Positions 28,089 through 37,718 of a stretch of 64,000 nucleotides of DNA are shown here, one piece after another. The notes below the pieces were generated by a model. It saw only the letters and a program-made list of their open reading frames with translations, had not been told where the DNA came from and did not search any database. The stretch is from positions 211,852 through 275,851 of the forward strand of contig CAWGIX010000011.1 in the NCBI GenBank assembly GCA_963822705.1. The letters are read 5' to 3'. The DNA comes from CAVRQM01 sp963822705 (GTDB lineage: Bacteria > Pseudomonadota > Alphaproteobacteria > Acetobacterales > Acetobacteraceae). Positions within the stretch are counted from its first letter, which is position 1, and every line of letters starts with the position of its first letter. The translations under genes and the position numbers were made by a program.

Positions 28089-28790
28089 ATGAGGGTTAGC
28101 GAAATGAACTGGCAGCAGGTCGAGGACGCGGTGCGCCGCGACGATCGCTGCGTGCTGCCGCTGGGCAGCACCGAGCAGCACGGTGCCCTCAGCCTGTCGG
28201 TGGACAGCATCCTCTCCGAACGCGTCGCCGCCGAGGCGGCGGAGCCGCTCGGCATTCCGGTGTTTCCGGTCGTGGCCTATGGCATCACGCCGTATTTCCG
28301 CGCCTATCCGGGTACCATCAGCCTGCGCGTGGAAACCTATGTGCGGCTGGTCGGCGACATTCTGGATGGCCTCGCAGAGCAGGGGTTTCGCAGAATCCTG
28401 ATCTGCAACGGCCATGGCGGGAACAGTCCCGCCGGAAGTCTCGCGATCGAGTGGATGGCAAGCCATCCCTCCTGCCGCGTGCGCTTCCACAACTGGTTCA
28501 GCGCACCAAAAACCTGGGCGGAGGTGCAGCGCATCGACCCGGTGGCATCGCATGCCTCGTGGATGGAGAATTTTCCCTGGACGCGCCTGCCGAACATCGC
28601 AGCGAAGAGCGAGGCAAAGCCGATGATCGACCTCGACCGCATGCGGCTGCTGGACCCGAACGGGGTGCGACGGGTGTTGGGCGACGGCAATTTCGGCGGC
28701 CTGTACCAGCGTCCTGACGAGGACACGGAGCGGCTGTGGACCGTGGCAGTGGAGGAAACCCGGGCACTGCTCGAAGGTCCGTGGGAATAA
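28089..28790 (+). CDS. Creatininase-family amidohydrolase
   Basis: A 233-residue protein with the family metal-binding motifs: LPLGSTEQHGALSLSVDSIL (about residues 20-40, with E-Q-H and the Asp), and ICNGHGGNSPAG (about 103-114). Creatininase-family enzymes hydrolyse cyclic or linear amides such as creatinine or formamide-type intermediates. The aaggag upstream (28,075-28,080) supports the start. Its position right after yejF and before three other catabolic-type enzymes suggests that it acts on an imported amide compound. The substrate is unknown. Confidence 0.85.
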   Translation: MRVSEMNWQQVEDAVRRDDRCVLPLGSTEQHGALSLSVDSILSERVAAEAAEPLGIPVFPVVAYGITPYFRAYPGTISLRVETYVRLVGDILDGLAEQGFRRILICNGHGGNSPAGSLAIEWMASHPSCRVRFHNWFSAPKTWAEVQRIDPVASHASWMENFPWTRLPNIAAKSEAKPMIDLDRMRLLDPNGVRRVLGDGNFGGLYQRPDEDTERLWTVAVEETRALLEGPWE

Positions 28791-29785
28791 GTCCGGTCGT
28801 GATCTGGGGCGCCGGTGCAATCGGTGGCACGGTGGGTGCCTACCTGGCGCGAGCCGGCGAAGATATACTGTTCGTCGATGCGGCATCGGACCATGTAATG
28901 GCGATCAACGCGCATGGCCTCGCCATCGAGGGACCGATCGACACGTTCCGCACCCCGGCCCTCGCGCTCACGCCGGACCAGGTGAGCGGCGAATACGAGC
29001 GCATCCTGCTCTGCGTCAAGGCACATCACACCGCGGCGGCCACACGACAGCTCGCGCCGTTTTTGGCAGCGGATGGCTACGTGGCGTCGTTCCAGAACGG
29101 ACTGAACGAATATGTCATTGCCGAGACCGTCGGCATGGCGCGGGTGATCGGCGCGTTCCTGAATTTCGGCGCCGACTATTTGGAGCCCGGCCGCATCCTC
29201 TACGGCGGGCGCGGGGCAGTGGTGCTGGGCGAGATGGACGGATCGTCCTCGCCGCGGATCGATGCGCTGCACCGGCTGATGCGGCGTTTCGAGCCGGACG
29301 CCATTCTCACCGATAACATCGTCGGCTATCTCTGGGGCAAGCTCGGCTACGGCGCCCTGTTGTTCGCGACCGCGCTGACCGATGATCCGATCGCGGACGT
29401 GCTGGACAATTCTGCGCATCGCGAGGTGCTGACCGATCTTGCGCGCGAGGTGATGCAGGTTGCCGCCGCGCGCCGCGTGACGCCGCAGGGTTTTAACGGG
29501 TTCGATCCGACAGCCTTCCGTCCCGGCGGCGATGCGAGCGCCAGCTTCGACGCGATGGTGGCGCAGAACCGCCGCTCGGCCAAGACGCATAGCGGCATCT
29601 GGCGCGACCTCGCGGTGCGCCGCCGTCCGACCGAGGTGGACGCGCAGCTCGGCCCTATCGCCGATGCCGGTCGCGCGGTCGGCGTGCCCACGCCGCTGGT
29701 TCGCCAGCTGACGGCCATGATCCACGAAATCGAGCGCGGCCAGCGTCCGCTGACGCGGGACAATCTGGACGAGCTGGCGTCGTGA
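28781..29785 (+). CDS. Ketopantoate reductase-like (ApbA/PanE family) NADP-dependent reductase
   Basis: From the GTG at 28,781, which overlaps the creatininase end, the protein is 334 residues; another GTG at 28,799 is possible. The Rossmann motif VVIWGAGAIGGTVGAYLARA is at the N-terminus, and LLCVKAHHTAAATRQLAPFL with the downstream SFQNGLNEY (equivalent of the conserved Q-N-G) is typical of 2-dehydropantoate 2-reductases. The C-terminal helical domain holds KLGYGALLFATALTDDPIAD, with the conserved Lys. The setting in a catabolic operon argues for a substrate other than ketopantoate. Confidence 0.8.
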   Translation: MGISPVVIWGAGAIGGTVGAYLARAGEDILFVDAASDHVMAINAHGLAIEGPIDTFRTPALALTPDQVSGEYERILLCVKAHHTAAATRQLAPFLAADGYVASFQNGLNEYVIAETVGMARVIGAFLNFGADYLEPGRILYGGRGAVVLGEMDGSSSPRIDALHRLMRRFEPDAILTDNIVGYLWGKLGYGALLFATALTDDPIADVLDNSAHREVLTDLAREVMQVAAARRVTPQGFNGFDPTAFRPGGDASASFDAMVAQNRRSAKTHSGIWRDLAVRRRPTEVDAQLGPIADAGRAVGVPTPLVRQLTAMIHEIERGQRPLTRDNLDELAS

Positions 29786-30493
29786 ATATCCGTTTTGACG
29801 GACGCACGGTGCTGGTTACCGGCGCCGGCCACGGCATCGGTCGCGGCATTGCCGATGCCTTCGCCGCTCTCGGTGCCCGGGTTTTTCCCGCCGATATCAG
29901 CGGCGCCGGCGGCACGAGCAAAACTGGATGTGACCGACCGCGCGGCACTCGCCACTTTGGTTGCTCAGACCGGAACGATTGACGTGCTGGTGCACAGCGC
30001 CGGCGGTGTGCGGGGCCAGATCGGCGTGCCGGCCGAAGACGTGCCGGAGGCGGATTGGCACGCCGTCTTGGGCGCCAACCTGACCGGCGCTTTTCTGGCC
30101 GCGCAGGCCGTCATTCCGGGGATGAAACGCGCCGGGAGCGGCAGGATCATCACCATCAGTTCGGGCGCCGGCCTTGGTATCAGCCTGACCGGCATCCAGG
30201 CCTACGCCGCCGCCAAGGCAGGCGAGATCGGGCTGACCCGGCAGCTCGCTCACGAACTCGGCCCGCACGGCATTACGGTGAACTCCGTCGCCCCCGGCTT
30301 CGTGCGGTCCAATCCGACCACGGAACGGCAATGGGAGTCGTATGGCGTGGAAGGGCAGCGTCGCCTGGTGGAGTCCATTGCGATGCGACGCACCGGGACG
30401 GTGGCCGACATCGCCGATGCGGTGCTGTTCCTGGCCAGCGACCATGCCGGCTGGATTTCTGGCCAGTGCCTCTCCGTCGATGGTGGAAAATGA
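29782..30493 (+). CDS. Short-chain dehydrogenase/reductase (frameshifted)
   Basis: Starts with GTG at 29,782, overlapping the previous stop. The first frame gives the cofactor motif TVLVTGAGHGIGRGIADAFA. An indel near 29,915 moves to the second frame, which begins at KLDVTDRAALATL. It carries VLVHSAGG, IITISSGAGLGISLTGIQAY with catalytic Ser, and Y-A-A-A-K (Y-x-x-x-K). It ends SGQCLSVDGGK. Repaired length is about 237 residues, the classical SDR size, with all catalytic residues present. Substrate unknown. Confidence 0.85.
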
Positions 30494-31857
30494 ACGATCC
30501 CGCGCTGGACTGGCTGGATAAGCACGCCGATGCCGCCCTGACCACGCTGCAAGCGTTTTGCGCCATCCCGAGCGTCAGCACCGATCCCGCCTACGCGCCC
30601 GCCATGCACGAGGCAGCCGCGTTCCTGCTGTGCCACCTCACCGCGATCGGGCTTGAGCACGCGGAAATTCGTCCGACTGCCCAGCATCCCGTTGTCACCG
30701 CCGACTGGCTGCATGCGCCGGGCGCCCCGACGCTGTTGATCTACGCCCATTACGACGTGCAGCCGCCCGATCCGGTGGCGGCTTGGCGCACGCCGCCCTT
30801 CACGCCCACGGTCCGCGACGATCGCCTGTATGGGCGCGGCGTTTCCGACGACAAGGGACCGATGATGGTGGCGCTGACCGCCATCGCCGCACGGCTCGCA
30901 ACAAAAACGATGCCGGTCAACCTGCGCCTGCTGATCGAGGGCGAGGAGGAGTGCGGCAGCGCCAATCTCGATGCGTTCGTCGCCGCGAACCCGGACCTGC
31001 TGCGGGCGGACTGGGTGCTGTCGGCGGATGGCGCGCGCTGGCGTGCCGACCTGCCGACCTCCACGGTGGCCGGCCGCGGCCTGTGCGCGCTGGAAGTTTC
31101 GGTCACCGGCGCGGCGCGGGACCTGCACAGCGGACGCTACGGCGGCATGGTCGCCAACCCGATCGCGGCGTTGGCCCGGCTGCTCGCCGGGCTGCACGAC
31201 CCGGACGGGCGCGTCGCCGTGCCCGGCTTTCTGGATCGGGTCCGCCCGGTGCCGCCCGAAAGCTTGGACGCCATCCCGTTCGACGAGGCGGCTCAGGCCA
31301 AGGCTCTGGGGGTTCCGGCGCTGGCCGGCGAGGCCGGTTTTTCGGCGCTGGCCCGTAACTGGCTGCGTCCGACGCTGGAGCTGAACGGTATTTGGGGCGG
31401 CTATGCCGGGCCGGGCAGCAAGACGTGATTCCCGCCGACTGCGGGGGCAAAAATCACCTGCCGCCTGGTGCCCGACCAGGATCCGGTGGAAATCGCCGAA
31501 CTGATTGCCGCCGACCTTCGCGGGCGGGCCGCCGCGGGCACCACGGTGCAGGTCACGATTCTGGACGCCCACGCCTATCCGTATGCCACCGCCGAAAACC
31601 ACCCCGGACTGGCGCTGTCGGAGCGCGTGGTGACGGAAATGGAAGGCCGAGCGCCGCTGCGGGTCCGGATGGGTGCGACCTTGCCGGTCTGCGAGATTTT
31701 CCGCCGGCGCCTCGGGTTGGATACGATTTTGTTCTCGTTCTCAACGTCGGACGAGGATTACCATGCGCCGAACGAGTTTTTCCGGCTGTCGAGCTGGCGA
31801 GACGGACTGCGCGCCTGGGCGGTTTTGCTCAGTCGGGCTGCCGAGGCGCGATCGTAA
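30490..31857 (+). CDS. M20-family metallopeptidase / dipeptidase (interrupted near 31,430)
   Basis: The start overlaps the SDR stop (ATGA). Family motifs: LLIYAHYDVQPPDP (metal His and Asp) and DRLYGRGVSDDKGPM (bridging Asp), then LLIEGEEECGSANL (catalytic Glu). The dimerisation domain begins near RGLCALEVSVTGAARDLHSG. A one-base loss near 31,427 creates a TGA, and a one-base gain near 31,445 returns to the same frame. The C-terminus ITCRLVPDQDP...FSTSDEDYHAPNEFFRL is intact. The compensating pair looks like sequence error. About 455 residues when repaired, a cytosolic di/tripeptidase fitting the peptide importer upstream. Confidence 0.85.
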
Positions 31858-31869
31858 CAGATTGCCCCG

Positions 31870-33064
31870 CTACGGAGGTTCAAAAACTCCGGCGTAGGCT
31901 CGCCTTCGAGCGATCAGGGAGGCGTCGATGTCGGCGAGCTTGCGCACGCCGCACAGTCCCATCACCCGGTCGATTTCGGTGCGCAAAATTGCCAGCACCT
32001 GCGCCACGCCCGCGCCGCCGGCCACCGCGAGCCCCCACAGCGCCGGCCGCCCGATCAGGCACGCCGCGGCACCGAGTGCGCGTGCGCGGACCACGTCGGC
32101 GCCGCGCCGGACACCGCCATCCAGAAGCACCGGGATGCGGCCTGCGACGGCCTCGACCACCCCAGGCAGCGCCTCGATCGAGGCGACCGCCCCATCAAGC
32201 TGGCGCCCGCCATGGTTCGAGACGATCACGCCATCAATGCCGTTGGCCACCGCCTCCGCCGCCTCGTCGGGGTGCAGCACGCCTTTCAGCAGCAGCGGAC
32301 CGGTCCAGTGCCGGCGCAGTTCGGCCACATCGTCCCACGACATGTCCGGATCGAGCAGACCCGCCATGCGGCCAGCCAGAGTCGCGATGTCCGCGGCCTC
32401 GCCCGGCCGGACATAGTTGCCAAAAGTCAGCCCCGGCAGGGTCCGGCGCATCCGCCACAGCCAGGGCAGGCGCGTCGCCGCCTGCAGCCGGTCGCGGACG
32501 GTGAAGCGCGGCGGGATTGCAAATCCGTTGCGACGGTCCCGCTCCCGGTTGCCGAGCAATTGGTTGTCGATCGTCACCACGAGCGCGTCGTAGCCGCACG
32601 CGGCCGCACGCTCGGCGAGTTCGCGGGTAAAGCCGCGGTCGCGGTAGATATAGAGTTGCATCCAGCGCGGTGCGGCGCCGGTCTCGGCCAGCGCTTCGAG
32701 CGTGCAGACCGAGCCGTGGCTGAGGCAATAGGCGGTGCCGGCGGCGGCGGCGGCCCGCGCCGCCTCCCGCTCGCCGTCGGGCCAGAACAAGCCGGCCAGG
32801 CCGGTAGGTCCGATGATCACCGGCATGGCCAGCGTGCGGCCGAACAAGTCTACGGACAGGTCGCGTCCCGTCGAGCCGCGCATCGGTCGCGGCAGCAGGC
32901 CAATTTCCGAGAACGCGGCCTCGTTCCGGCGCAGCGTGGTTTCCTCCTCGGCGCCGCCGTCCGCGAAATCGAACACGGCCCGCGGCAGGCGGGCGCGTGC
33001 CAATGTCGCGAACAGCGGCGACGCTGATCGCGTGGCGAATCCAGCGCGGATCAGGGCGCGGCAT
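31870..33064 (-). CDS. FMN-dependent alpha-hydroxyacid dehydrogenase (LldD / glycolate oxidase family; frameshift at 5' end)
   Basis: About 397 residues. The extreme N-terminus DPRWIRHAISVAAVRDI lies in one frame from 33,064 and joins ARARLPRAVFDFADGGAEEE in the other frame through an indel near 33,002. FMN-site motifs are present: PVIIGPTGLAGLFWPDGE, QLYIYRDRGFT, and LLLKGVLHPDEAAEAVANGI. The catalytic His-Gly-Gly-Arg motif is in GVIVSNHGGRQLDGAVASIE, and DGGVRRGADVVRARALGA follows. It oxidises L-lactate, mandelate or a similar L-2-hydroxyacid. Last gene of the sugar-type ABC operon, 9 bp after the substrate-binding protein. Confidence 0.87.
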
Positions 33065-33073
33065 GTCCGGGGT

Positions 33074-34147
33074 TCAGAGCTGCGCCGGGATCGCGTTGTC
33101 GAAGTCGGGGTGCTCCTTGGTGAAGAACAGCATCGAGTTCAGGTTGGCTATGGACTGCGCCTCGATCGTGCGCTTGCCGATGGTCGGCACGTCCACCTCC
33201 GTCCCGGCCTTGTTCGTGACCTTCTTGGCCTTCAGCATGATGCACAGATAAGTCGCCATGTAGCCGAACTTGTACGGGCTCCACAGCGCGAACTGCTTGC
33301 AGGTGCCGTTGTCGAGATAGGTCTTCATCGTGCTGGGCAGCGCAAAGCCGGTCGAAAAGACCTTGCCTTGGCGCCCGGTATCCGAAATGGCCTTGTTGAT
33401 CGCAGGATTGGAAATGCCCGAGCCGGAGATGAACAGTTTCAGGTCCGGATTGGCCTGCATCGCGGACGTGGCCACCGAGTAGCTCTTGTCCGGATCGTCG
33501 TTGGCATACAGCGTGTCGACGAACTGGATGGACTTGTATTTCGGGTTGCTGGCGATCTGCTCGTCGAGCGCCTTTTTCTGGGAGATGAAGTTGGCGACCG
33601 TGGGCGTCGGCGCCACCCACACCGCCTTGCCGCCCTCCGGCGCGTTGGCCAGCGCGCACTCCAGCATCGCCTTGGCCTGGATCTCGAACGGCGCCATGTT
33701 GACGAACAGGTCGCGCCCGGGCTCGGCCACATCGGAGTCGAACGTCACCACGACCGTGCCGTGGCTGCGCGCCTGCCGCAGTGCCGGGACCGGTGCATTG
33801 ATGTCCAGCGCCGCGAGCACGATTCCGTCCGGCCGCTGCGGCAGCAGGTTCTGGATCACCTGCACCTGCCCCTCCACGTCGGCGGTGGTGGTGCCGACGT
33901 AAGTCTGCGTCGCACCGAGTTCCTTGCACGCCTGCTCGCCGCCGGCTTTTGCCAACTCGAAGAAGATGAAGCCGGTGAATTTCGGCACGTTGAAGATGCG
34001 CAGGCCTGATTGCGCGACGGCCACGCCGCTGTCGCCGAGCACGGCCGCGATGGCCGGCAGCGAGAGCCCGCTGCCCAGCGCGAGCTGCAACCAGGTCCGG
34101 CGATCCAGCCGCCGCGCCAGCGTCCGCAGTTCTCGTTCGTCGGTCAT
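33074..34147 (-). CDS. Sugar-type ABC transporter substrate-binding protein
   Basis: A 357-residue periplasmic-binding protein of the Peripla_BP_4 (RbsB/LsrB/RhaS) type, starting at 34,147 with overlap (ATGA) to the permease gene. The N-terminal export signal has a twin-arginine-like motif (DRRTWLQLALG). Family elements: DGIVLAALDINAPVPALRQA, then VVVTFDSDVAEPGRDLFVNM and ISGSGISNPAINKAISDTGR. Imports a sugar or sugar-like ligand with the two permeases and the ATPase upstream. Ligand unknown. Confidence 0.87.
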   Translation of the reverse strand: MTDERELRTLARRLDRRTWLQLALGSGLSLPAIAAVLGDSGVAVAQSGLRIFNVPKFTGFIFFELAKAGGEQACKELGATQTYVGTTTADVEGQVQVIQNLLPQRPDGIVLAALDINAPVPALRQARSHGTVVVTFDSDVAEPGRDLFVNMAPFEIQAKAMLECALANAPEGGKAVWVAPTPTVANFISQKKALDEQIASNPKYKSIQFVDTLYANDDPDKSYSVATSAMQANPDLKLFISGSGISNPAINKAISDTGRQGKVFSTGFALPSTMKTYLDNGTCKQFALWSPYKFGYMATYLCIMLKAKKVTNKAGTEVDVPTIGKRTIEAQSIANLNSMLFFTKEHPDFDNAIPAQL

Positions 34148-35181
34148 CGTCCTTCCTCCCGTGCCCCGTGTTGTTCGATTGCCGGCCGGGGCAGGCCGGC
34201 GTAACTCGTTCCAGTGAATGAAGCCGGCCGGCGCAGGTGCCGGCGCAGCCGTGCCAGTTGCGGAATGGCGACGCTGACCACCAGCACGCCGCCGATGATC
34301 AGCGTCTGCACCGGTCCCGGCAGGTTGGCCAGGCCCATCCCGTTTTTCAGCGTGCCCAGCAGCAACAAGGCCAAAAACACGCCGGCGACGTGGCCGCGCC
34401 CGCCAAAAACGTCGACGCCGCCCAAAGTCACGGCGGCGACCACGAATAGCAGGATCTCGCCGGCATTGTCGGCGCGCGCGGACTCGAACTGGCCGACATA
34501 GACCAGCGCCGCCAAGCCTGCAATCGCGCCCGCGCCCGCGAACGCCGCCACCTTTATTGCACCCACGCGCGTGCCGGAAAAGCGCATCGCCACCGGGTTG
34601 GCGCCGATCATGTACAGCTTCCGGCCAAACACCGTGCCGTGCATGACGAAACCGAGTACCACAAAAACCACAGTCAGCAGCAACAGCGACAGCGGCAACC
34701 AACCGAACAGCGCGGTCGAGCCGACCCAGATATACGGATCGGAAAAGTTCGCGTGGCCTTCCTGTCCGCCGAGTGCCAAGGCGAGTGCGCGATACGCGGA
34801 GTTGGTGCCGAGCGTGACCGCCAGGGAAGGCAGGCCGAATGTCACCACCAGCAGTCCGTTCGCCAGCCCGGCGCAGGCGCCGACCGCCACCACGACGGGC
34901 ACGGCGAGCCAGATCGGCAGCCCGGCCTCGGCCATGCGCGCGAACAGGATCGTGCCCATCGCCAGAATCGCCGGCAACGAGATGTCGATCTCGCCGCCCA
35001 CCACGATCATCATCAGGCCGCCGGCCAGCAGCCCCGCGACCGCCAAAGCCTGCTGCAGCGAATACAGGATCTGGTCGGCATCGAGGTAGAACGGCGAGAG
35101 CCTTGCGGCCCCTCCGGCGCACAGAAGGATCAGCACGACCAACGTCGCCTCCCAGCCAAAACCGCGGAGCGACGTCTTCAT
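34144..35181 (-). CDS. Sugar-type ABC transporter permease (second)
   Basis: A 345-residue BPD_transp_2-type permease from the ATG at 35,181. It has about ten hydrophobic helices, LLAGGLMMIVVGGEIDISLP (the characteristic G-G-I-D-L/I-S motif) and MIGANPVAMRFSGTRVGAIK (cytoplasmic coupling loop). It overlaps the upstream permease stop and the downstream substrate-binding protein start by 4 bp each. Confidence 0.9.
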   Translation of the reverse strand: MKTSLRGFGWEATLVVLILLCAGGAARLSPFYLDADQILYSLQQALAVAGLLAGGLMMIVVGGEIDISLPAILAMGTILFARMAEAGLPIWLAVPVVVAVGACAGLANGLLVVTFGLPSLAVTLGTNSAYRALALALGGQEGHANFSDPYIWVGSTALFGWLPLSLLLLTVVFVVLGFVMHGTVFGRKLYMIGANPVAMRFSGTRVGAIKVAAFAGAGAIAGLAALVYVGQFESARADNAGEILLFVVAAVTLGGVDVFGGRGHVAGVFLALLLLGTLKNGMGLANLPGPVQTLIIGGVLVVSVAIPQLARLRRHLRRPASFTGTSYAGLPRPAIEQHGAREEGR

Positions 35182-36195
35182 CTCGTGTTCGAAAAGACGC
35201 GCTGCCGTCGCGCCTTCAGCAGCACGCGCAGGCGGTGCTGCACCATCGCGTCGGTGATGACCGCAAGCACGATGATGGCACCATAAACGAACTGGCGGAC
35301 GAACTCGGTGGCGCCCAGCAGCACCAAACCGTTCTCGATGGTGGCGATAGTCAGGGCGCCGAGCGCCGCGCCGAGCACGCTGCCGGAGCCGCCGAGCACG
35401 CTGATGCCCGCCGAGCACGACGGCGGCGAGTGCGGTCAACTCCAGTCCTTGTGCCAGATACGGCACGACGTAACTCACGCGCGCGCCGAACAGAAACCCG
35501 GCGAGCCCGGTCAGCGCGCCGCAGATCAGATAGGCGCGAAAAATCACCCGCTGCGTGCGAAGCCCGTAGAAGGGCGCCGCCTCGGGATTGGAGCCGAGGG
35601 CATAGATCTCGCGCCCGATGCGCAGATGGTGCAGCGCCAGCGTGGCGGCGACGGCAATGCCGAACCCCAGCAGAACCAGTACCGAAATGCCGAGCACGTG
35701 CCCGCCGACCAGACGCCCGACCCAGGGCGGCAGGTCTTTCGGGTCGATCTGGTGCCCGCCCGCGTAGAGATAGGCGAGGCCGCGATAGATCGACATCGTG
35801 CCCAGCGTGGCAATGACGCTGGGCAGCCGGCAGGTCGCGACCAGAAAACCGTTGAAGGCGCCGCAGGCCGCGCCGATCAGCACCGGTACCGCGATCAGCA
35901 CCGCGCCCGCGTCCGGGTGCAGCCGAACCATGTCGAGCCCGACATAGGAACTCAGCGCGACGACGGACCCGACCGAGAGATCGTAGTTGCGCGTGATCAC
36001 CACCACCGCCTCGGCGCAGGCGACAACAACCAGAATGGCACCGTTCAGGGCGATGGTGTTGGCGTTGGACACGCTGGCGAAGTTGCGCGAGGCCAGGCCG
36101 AAACCGATGCACAGCAGAACCAGGAATGCGGCCACGCCGAGCACGCGCCCTTGCAGCGCCGCGAACACAAATCGGTCGCCCTGACGCGCCGGCAT
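35178..36195 (-). CDS. Sugar-type ABC transporter permease (first; one-base frameshift)
   Basis: From the ATG at 36,195. Motifs: VVVITRNYDLSVGSVVALSS, ATLGTMSIYRGLAYLYAGGH, YALGSNPEAAPFYGLRTQRV. After LTALAAVVLGG an extra base near 35,409 breaks the frame. The rest (SVLGGSGSVLGAALGALTIA) continues in another frame and stops at 35,178, overlapping the next gene. Repaired length is about 338 residues. Confidence 0.87.
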
Positions 36196-37718
36196 CAGGC
36201 GGCCTCGCGCAGTCCGGCGGCGGCCGCCATGACGTTCATCTCCGTCGCGGTAGCGCGCGAAAAATGCGCCACGATCCGGCCACGCGCCACCACCAGCACG
36301 CGCTCGCTCATGGCAAGAATTTCCGGCAGATCCGAGGAGATCAGCAGGATCGCCACCCCGCGCGCGGCCAGGCTGGCGACGATCGCGTGGACCTGGGCTT
36401 TGGCGCCGACGTCGATGCCGTGCGTCGGCTCGTCGAGCAGCAGCACTTTCGGGTCGATCGCGAGCCATTTGCCCAGCACCACTTTCTGCCGGTTGCCGCC
36501 GGAGAGCGAGGCCACCGGCGCCTCCACCCCGTCGGTGCGGATGGCCAGCTCAGCCACGGTGCGCATGGCCAACGCCACCTCGCGTGCGCGGCGCAGCACG
36601 CCGAACCGGGCGAGCCGATCGAGCACCGTGGCGGCAACGTTCTTGCGCACCGAGAGCGACGCCACTAGCCCCTGTTTCTCGCGGTCCTCCGGCACGTAGG
36701 CCAGGCCGGCCGCCAGCATCGTGCGCGGGTCACGCGGACGCACCGGCGCGCCGTCGATTGCCACCCGCCCGGCGTCCGGCGGCGTGATGCCGAACAGCGC
36801 CTGCGCGATCTCGCTGCGACCGGCACCGACCAGCCCGAACATGCCGACGATCTCGCCGGCACGAAGGTCAAAAGACACGTCGGCGAAACCGCCTTCCAGG
36901 GCCAGTCCCTGCACCGCCAGCCGCACCGGTGCGTTCACGGGCGCCGCCGCCCGCCGGACCGCGGCTTCAAGCGTGCGTCCCACCATGGCGCGCACAATCT
37001 CGCCGTCGGAAATGTCGGCGGCGGGTGCTGTCAGCACGTGCTCGCCGTCGCGCAGCACGGTCACGGTGTCCACCAAGCCGCGCAGTTCCTCTAGCCGATG
37101 CGAAATGATCACCACCGCGGTGCCCGCTGCGCGCATGTCACGAATCACGCGGAACAGGCGTTCGGTTTCGGCGGGGCTGAGCGAGGCCGTCGGCTCGTCC
37201 AGGAACAGCACGCGGTCGGCCTTGTCGGCGAGCGCGCGGGCGAACTCCACGAATTGCAGTTCGCCCACCGACAGCCCGGCCACCAGCGCGGTCGGGTCGA
37301 GCGGGCTGTCGAGCGCCGCCAACAACTGCCGGGCTTGGCGGTACATGGCGGGGCGGTCGATCAGGCCCACCGGCAGCCGGCCGCCGCGCAGCGGGAACAG
37401 CCCCATAAAGATGTTCTCCGCCACGTCGAGATGCGAAAACATCTTTGGGTCCTGGTAGACGGCAACAACTCCGGCGCGCCGTGCCTCCATCGGCGAGGCG
37501 AAGGCGCACGCCGCCCCGTCCAGCAGCACAGTGCCGCCGTCCTGCGGCTGCAACCCGGTGACGATTTTCACCAGCGTGGATTTGCCGGCGCCGTTCTCGC
37601 CCAGGAGCGCATGCACCGATCCCGCCGCAAACCGTACCGACACGCTCCGCAGCGCACGGATGCCGCCGAAACTCCTTGAGAGTTCGCAGACTTCCAGCCG
37701 CGGCGCGGGTGCCGTCAC
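36195..37718 (-). CDS. Sugar-type ABC transporter, dual ATP-binding protein (MglA/RbsA type)
   Basis: A 507-residue protein with two ABC domains: Walker A GENGAGKST near residue 40, Walker B VLFLDEP and LSVGELQ signature in domain 1. The second domain has degenerate Walker A (GLVGAGRSE), intact signature LSGGNRQK and Walker B VLLLDEPTHGIDVG. This asymmetry is the rule for CUT2 sugar ATPases. It overlaps the LDH2 gene upstream and the permease downstream. Confidence 0.93.
   Translation of the reverse strand: MTAPAPRLEVCELSRSFGGIRALRSVSVRFAAGSVHALLGENGAGKSTLVKIVTGLQPQDGGTVLLDGAACAFASPMEARRAGVVAVYQDPKMFSHLDVAENIFMGLFPLRGGRLPVGLIDRPAMYRQARQLLAALDSPLDPTALVAGLSVGELQFVEFARALADKADRVLFLDEPTASLSPAETERLFRVIRDMRAAGTAVVIISHRLEELRGLVDTVTVLRDGEHVLTAPAADISDGEIVRAMVGRTLEAAVRRAAAPVNAPVRLAVQGLALEGGFADVSFDLRAGEIVGMFGLVGAGRSEIAQALFGITPPDAGRVAIDGAPVRPRDPRTMLAAGLAYVPEDREKQGLVASLSVRKNVAATVLDRLARFGVLRRAREVALAMRTVAELAIRTDGVEAPVASLSGGNRQKVVLGKWLAIDPKVLLLDEPTHGIDVGAKAQVHAIVASLAARGVAILLISSDLPEILAMSERVLVVARGRIVAHFSRATATEMNVMAAAAGLREAA

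Noticed and set aside
34144..36468. A 774-residue fused double permease
   Set aside because: The fusion arises because one extra base near 35,409 removes the first permease stop. The proper end of permease 1 and start of permease 2 (ATGA overlap) are visible.
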